A stretch of 7,982 nucleotides of DNA from assembly GCA_009700405.1 (NCBI GenBank), contig WLMD01000074.1, positions 1 through 7,982 of the forward strand, given 5' to 3'. The stretch is from Actinomycetota bacterium. Its GTDB lineage: Bacteria > Actinomycetota > Actinomycetes > Nanopelagicales > Nanopelagicaceae. Position numbers and translations under genes: made by a program. The notes under the pieces are model-generated. The model searched no databases and was not told the origin of the DNA. It saw only the letters and a program-made list of their open reading frames with translations. Positions 5,615 to 7,982 of this stretch are shown piece by piece. Numbering within the stretch: position 1 is the stretch's first letter; each line of letters starts with the position of its first letter.

Positions 5615-6444
5615 GCGTCGACGACATTCTTAATAAGCATCGCTCGAGTCATAGGGCCAACTCCCCCAGGCATCGGTGCAACATAGGCAGCAACGTTCAT
5701 TACATCTGGATGAACGTCACCAAGAAGTCCCGCTTCGGTACGAGAAATTCCCACATCAATAATTGCAGCGCCTTCTTTAATCATGCTGGCTGTGAGGAAG
5801 TGCGCACTTCCAATTGCAGCAACAATAATGTCGGCGCTCTTCGTGTGCCTTACCAAGTCACGAGTACCAGTATGAGTCAGTGTGACCGTCGCATTTTCAC
5901 TTTTGCGAGTGAGTAGTAGCCCCAGTGGGCGACCGACAGTTAATCCGCGTCCGATAACAGTCACTTCCGCGCCATCAATAGGTACGTTGTAGTGGCGTAG
6001 CAATTCAACAATTCCGTGGGGCGTGCAAGGCAGTGGGGCATTTTCGCCACTGACTAGACGGCCAAGATTAAGTGGATGCAATCCATCTGCATCTTTATCC
6101 GGATCAATTGCTTCAAGGACTCGCTGTGAATTTATTCCACGAGGTAGTGGAAGTTGAACAATATAACCAGTGCATTCTTTGGAAGAATTAAGATCGGCAA
6201 TCGCTGCAAGTACGTCGGCTTCAGATGCTGATGCTGGCAAATCTACTCGGATTGAATTAATTCCTACTTCATGACAATCACGATGCTTACCTGCTACATA
6301 GGAATGAGAGCCTGGGTCATCGCCAACAAGAACAGTGCCGAGCCCTGGTGTTCTTCCAAGTTTTTTTAGTTGCACTACATCGGCTGCGAGTTCTGTTTTG
6401 ATTTTCGTAGCCAGGGCTTTTCCGTCAAGGATCTGTGCGCTCAT
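5605..6444 (-). CDS. folD: Bifunctional methylene-THF dehydrogenase / methenyl-THF cyclohydrolase
   Basis: Converts 5,10-methylene-THF to 5,10-methenyl-THF with reduction of NADP, then to 10-formyl-THF, the formyl donor used by PurH encoded just upstream. The 279-residue length is typical. The folate site carries Tyr49 and the catalytic Lys53 in SYVAGK (48-53), Gln97 in GYIVQLPLP (93-101) and Asp120 in DADGLHPLNLG (118-128). The nucleotide loop GRGLTVGRPLG (165-175) has Gly in place of the Ser common in other phyla, which I recall as usual in actinobacteria. PGGVGPMT (259-266) closes the family signature. The ATG at 6444 is 19 bp after the purH stop; GAGG lies only 1 nt before it, and a TAGTAT hexamer sits 6 nt before it. 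The last 10 bases overlap the DUF3017-like gene. Intact and secure. Confidence 0.97.
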   Translation of the reverse strand: MSAQILDGKALATKIKTELAADVVQLKKLGRTPGLGTVLVGDDPGSHSYVAGKHRDCHEVGINSIRVDLPASASEADVLAAIADLNSSKECTGYIVQLPLPRGINSQRVLEAIDPDKDADGLHPLNLGRLVSGENAPLPCTPHGIVELLRHYNVPIDGAEVTVIGRGLTVGRPLGLLLTRKSENATVTLTHTGTRDLVRHTKSADIIVAAIGSAHFLTASMIKEGAAIIDVGISRTEAGLLGDVHPDVMNVAAYVAPMPGGVGPMTRAMLIKNVVDACR

Positions 6445-6450
6445 GCCTCA

Positions 6451-6456
6451 ATACTA
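6451..6456 (-). promoter_or_regulatory. Possible -10 element giving a leaderless folD transcript
   Basis: TAGTAT in the 19-bp purH-folD gap ends exactly 6 nt before the folD ATG, so the ATG itself could be the first transcribed codon. No convincing -35 is seen. It may be an internal promoter that lets folD be made independently of purH. The evidence is only position and a 4-of-6 match to TATAAT. Confidence 0.28.
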
Positions 6457-6463
6457 ATCACCA

Positions 6464-7982
6464 TTAAGCATGGGAAAAGTGGCGGGTGCCTGTAAAGAAC
6501 ATTGGGATATTCCTCACGGTTGCCGCAGCGATAACTTCTTCATCGCGAACGCTTCCTCCTGGTTGAACAACCGCAGAAACACCAGCGGCTAAAAGGATTT
6601 CGAGGCCATCGGCAAAGGGGAAAAAGGCATCACTTGCCGCTACTGATCCGGCGACTCGGTCGCCCGCCCTATTAACTGCCAGTCGCGCCGAATCAACCCG
6701 GTTAACTTGGCCCATTCCGATTCCTACCGAGGCGCCATCTTTAGCTAAGAGAATTGCGTTGCTTTTTACTGCTCTCACAGATCTCCATGCAAAAACCAGA
6801 TCAGCTAAGACTTCGGCGCAAACAGGCGCTCCGCTTACTTGCTTCCAATTTTCCGAGCTATCTCCCACGGCGTCAATGAGATCCGTCTCTTGAACAAGCA
6901 TTCCTCCAGATACTGGACGCAACTCTAACTTTGGAATCATCACCGTGGAGCACTTAAGAATTCGCAAAGATGGTTTCTTCTGCAAAATTTCTAGCGCTTC
7001 TTGTGAAAAAGATGGAGCAATCACAACCTCGGTAAAGATTTCAGACAATGCCAGGGCCATCTCTATATCTACCTCGCGATTTGAAGCAACAACGCCTCCA
7101 AATGCTGAAACGGGATCACACTCATGGGCACGCTTGTGAGCCAAAGCGATGGAAGGTGCTGTCGCAATTCCACATGGATTGGCGTGCTTAATAATTGCAA
7201 CGCACGGTGCCCCATGATCATGCGCGGCGCGCCATGCTGCATCCGCATCAGTGTAATTATTAAAAGACATTTCCTTGCCGTGGAGTTGTACTGCTCCGAC
7301 TAAACCTGATGGCGCTCCACTATCTGAATAAATAGAAGCGCTTTGATGTGGGTTTTCGCCGTAACGTAATTCGCCTTTTTGCGACCACACTCTTCCAAAC
7401 CACGATGGCAGTGCAGAATTATTATCGACTCCAAGCCAATTCGCTATCGCCAGATCATATTGCGCGGTGGTTCTGAAAACTTCTAACGCCAATTCAGTGC
7501 GCTGCTGACGAGTAAACCCACCTAATGAAATCGCTTCTACCAATTGAGGGTACTGAGACGTCTTGCAAATGACCGCTACCGATCCGTGATTCTTGGCTGC
7601 ACCTCGCAACATAGAAGGTCCGCCAATATCAATTTGTTCAATTGCTTCAGCAAAGGTTGCACCGGCTGCAATAGTTGCAGCAAATGGATAGAGATTAATT
7701 ACGACTAAATCAAAAGGGGCGATATCTAAATCTGCAATTGCAGCTAAGTGTTCGGGATTATTTTGATCAGCCAAGATTCCAGAGTGAATGCGCGGATGTA
7801 AAGTCTTTACTCGACCACCCATAATTTCCGGAAAACCGGTGTAATCACTTACTTCGGTAACCGCAATGCCGGCAGCCGCCAAATTTGCAGCGGTAGATCC
7901 AGTAGAAAGTATTTCGACGCCAGCTTTACTTAGCGCTGATCCAATTTCAAGTAGGCGGTCTTTATCGTAAACACTTACTAGC
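6464..7982 (-). CDS. purH: Bifunctional AICAR formyltransferase / IMP cyclohydrolase, lacking its first residues (cut by right window edge)
   Basis: Catalyses the last two steps of de novo IMP synthesis: formylation of AICAR by 10-formyl-THF, then ring closure. The frame stays open from the stop at 6464 to the edge, giving 505 residues; about 8-15 N-terminal residues are missing. The visible start LVSVYDKDRLLEIG is the usual beginning of the cyclohydrolase (MGS-like) domain, followed by STGST (26-30), GRVKTLHP (56-63), NLYPF (96-100) and IGGPSMLRGAAKNH (119-132). The transformylase half has GKEMSFNNYTDADAAW and the catalytic Lys-His of KHANPCG (about 265-271), then GQVNRVDSAR, SDAFFPF and QPGGSVRDEEV near the end. 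The TTG at 7882 is internal to the conserved domain and is not the start. It is followed after 19 bp by folD, which supplies its formyl donor. Identity is secure. Confidence 0.97.
   Translation of the reverse strand, partial: LVSVYDKDRLLEIGSALSKAGVEILSTGSTAANLAAAGIAVTEVSDYTGFPEIMGGRVKTLHPRIHSGILADQNNPEHLAAIADLDIAPFDLVVINLYPFAATIAAGATFAEAIEQIDIGGPSMLRGAAKNHGSVAVICKTSQYPQLVEAISLGGFTRQQRTELALEVFRTTAQYDLAIANWLGVDNNSALPSWFGRVWSQKGELRYGENPHQSASIYSDSGAPSGLVGAVQLHGKEMSFNNYTDADAAWRAAHDHGAPCVAIIKHANPCGIATAPSIALAHKRAHECDPVSAFGGVVASNREVDIEMALALSEIFTEVVIAPSFSQEALEILQKKPSLRILKCSTVMIPKLELRPVSGGMLVQETDLIDAVGDSSENWKQVSGAPVCAEVLADLVFAWRSVRAVKSNAILLAKDGASVGIGMGQVNRVDSARLAVNRAGDRVAGSVAASDAFFPFADGLEILLAAGVSAVVQPGGSVRDEEVIAAATVRNIPMFFTGTRHFSHA

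Noticed and set aside
5587..5916. A 109-codon plus-strand open frame opposite folD.
   Set aside because: It is the antisense shadow of well-conserved folD codons; no ribosome binding site or family resemblance is seen.
7880..7882. TTG at 7882 as the start of purH.
   Set aside because: The frame is open to the window edge and the upstream residues LVSVYDK...LSTGSTAANL are the conserved PurH N-terminus, so this codon is internal.

Overview
The window looks like chromosomal core-metabolism DNA from a member of the Actinomycetota. The evidence is gene order (purH, folD, a small DUF3017-like membrane protein gene, mdh, as in Streptomyces and relatives), an orphan sugar-importer ATPase closely resembling MsiK, and actinobacterial-type FolD and TrpS motifs. 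Base composition is clearly lower in GC than soil actinomycetes (mid-to-high 40s percent by eye, not computed). With the very short intergenic gaps this would fit a streamlined aquatic lineage such as the freshwater acI/Nanopelagicales group, but that placement is inference.

Layout: (1) Positions 1-1858, minus strand: the N-terminal third of trpS (tryptophanyl-tRNA synthetase, running off the left edge), preceded by a CNNM/CorC-type membrane protein gene only 20 bp upstream. (2) Positions 1859-1996: a 138-bp divergent intergenic region with two small inverted repeats and a strong ribosome binding site. (3) Positions 1997-3079, plus strand: an orphan MsiK/MalK-type ATPase gene. (4) Positions 3093-3131: a 17-bp-stem terminator serving both converging transcripts. 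(5) Positions 3145-7982, minus strand: a tight run purH (missing only its extreme N-terminus at the right edge), folD, DUF3017-like gene, mdh, icd, with gaps of 19, -10 (overlap), 52 and 21 bp.

The right-hand cluster links de novo purine synthesis (PurH uses 10-formyl-THF), the one-carbon pool that supplies it (FolD makes 10-formyl-THF and NADPH), and two TCA-cycle dehydrogenases (Mdh makes NADH, Icd makes NADPH). The only sizeable gap in this run, before mdh, contains a -10-like hexamer followed by a perfect 14-bp palindrome, suggesting that mdh-icd also has its own regulated promoter. The central ATPase probably powers sugar ABC importers encoded elsewhere.

All genes appear intact apart from the two cut by the window edges. 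I saw no mobile elements, CRISPR arrays, tRNA or rRNA genes. I did not find an undescribed multi-gene system; the points worth checking are regulatory (the mdh palindrome, the structured leader of the ATPase gene, and start codons lacking normally spaced Shine-Dalgarno sites).
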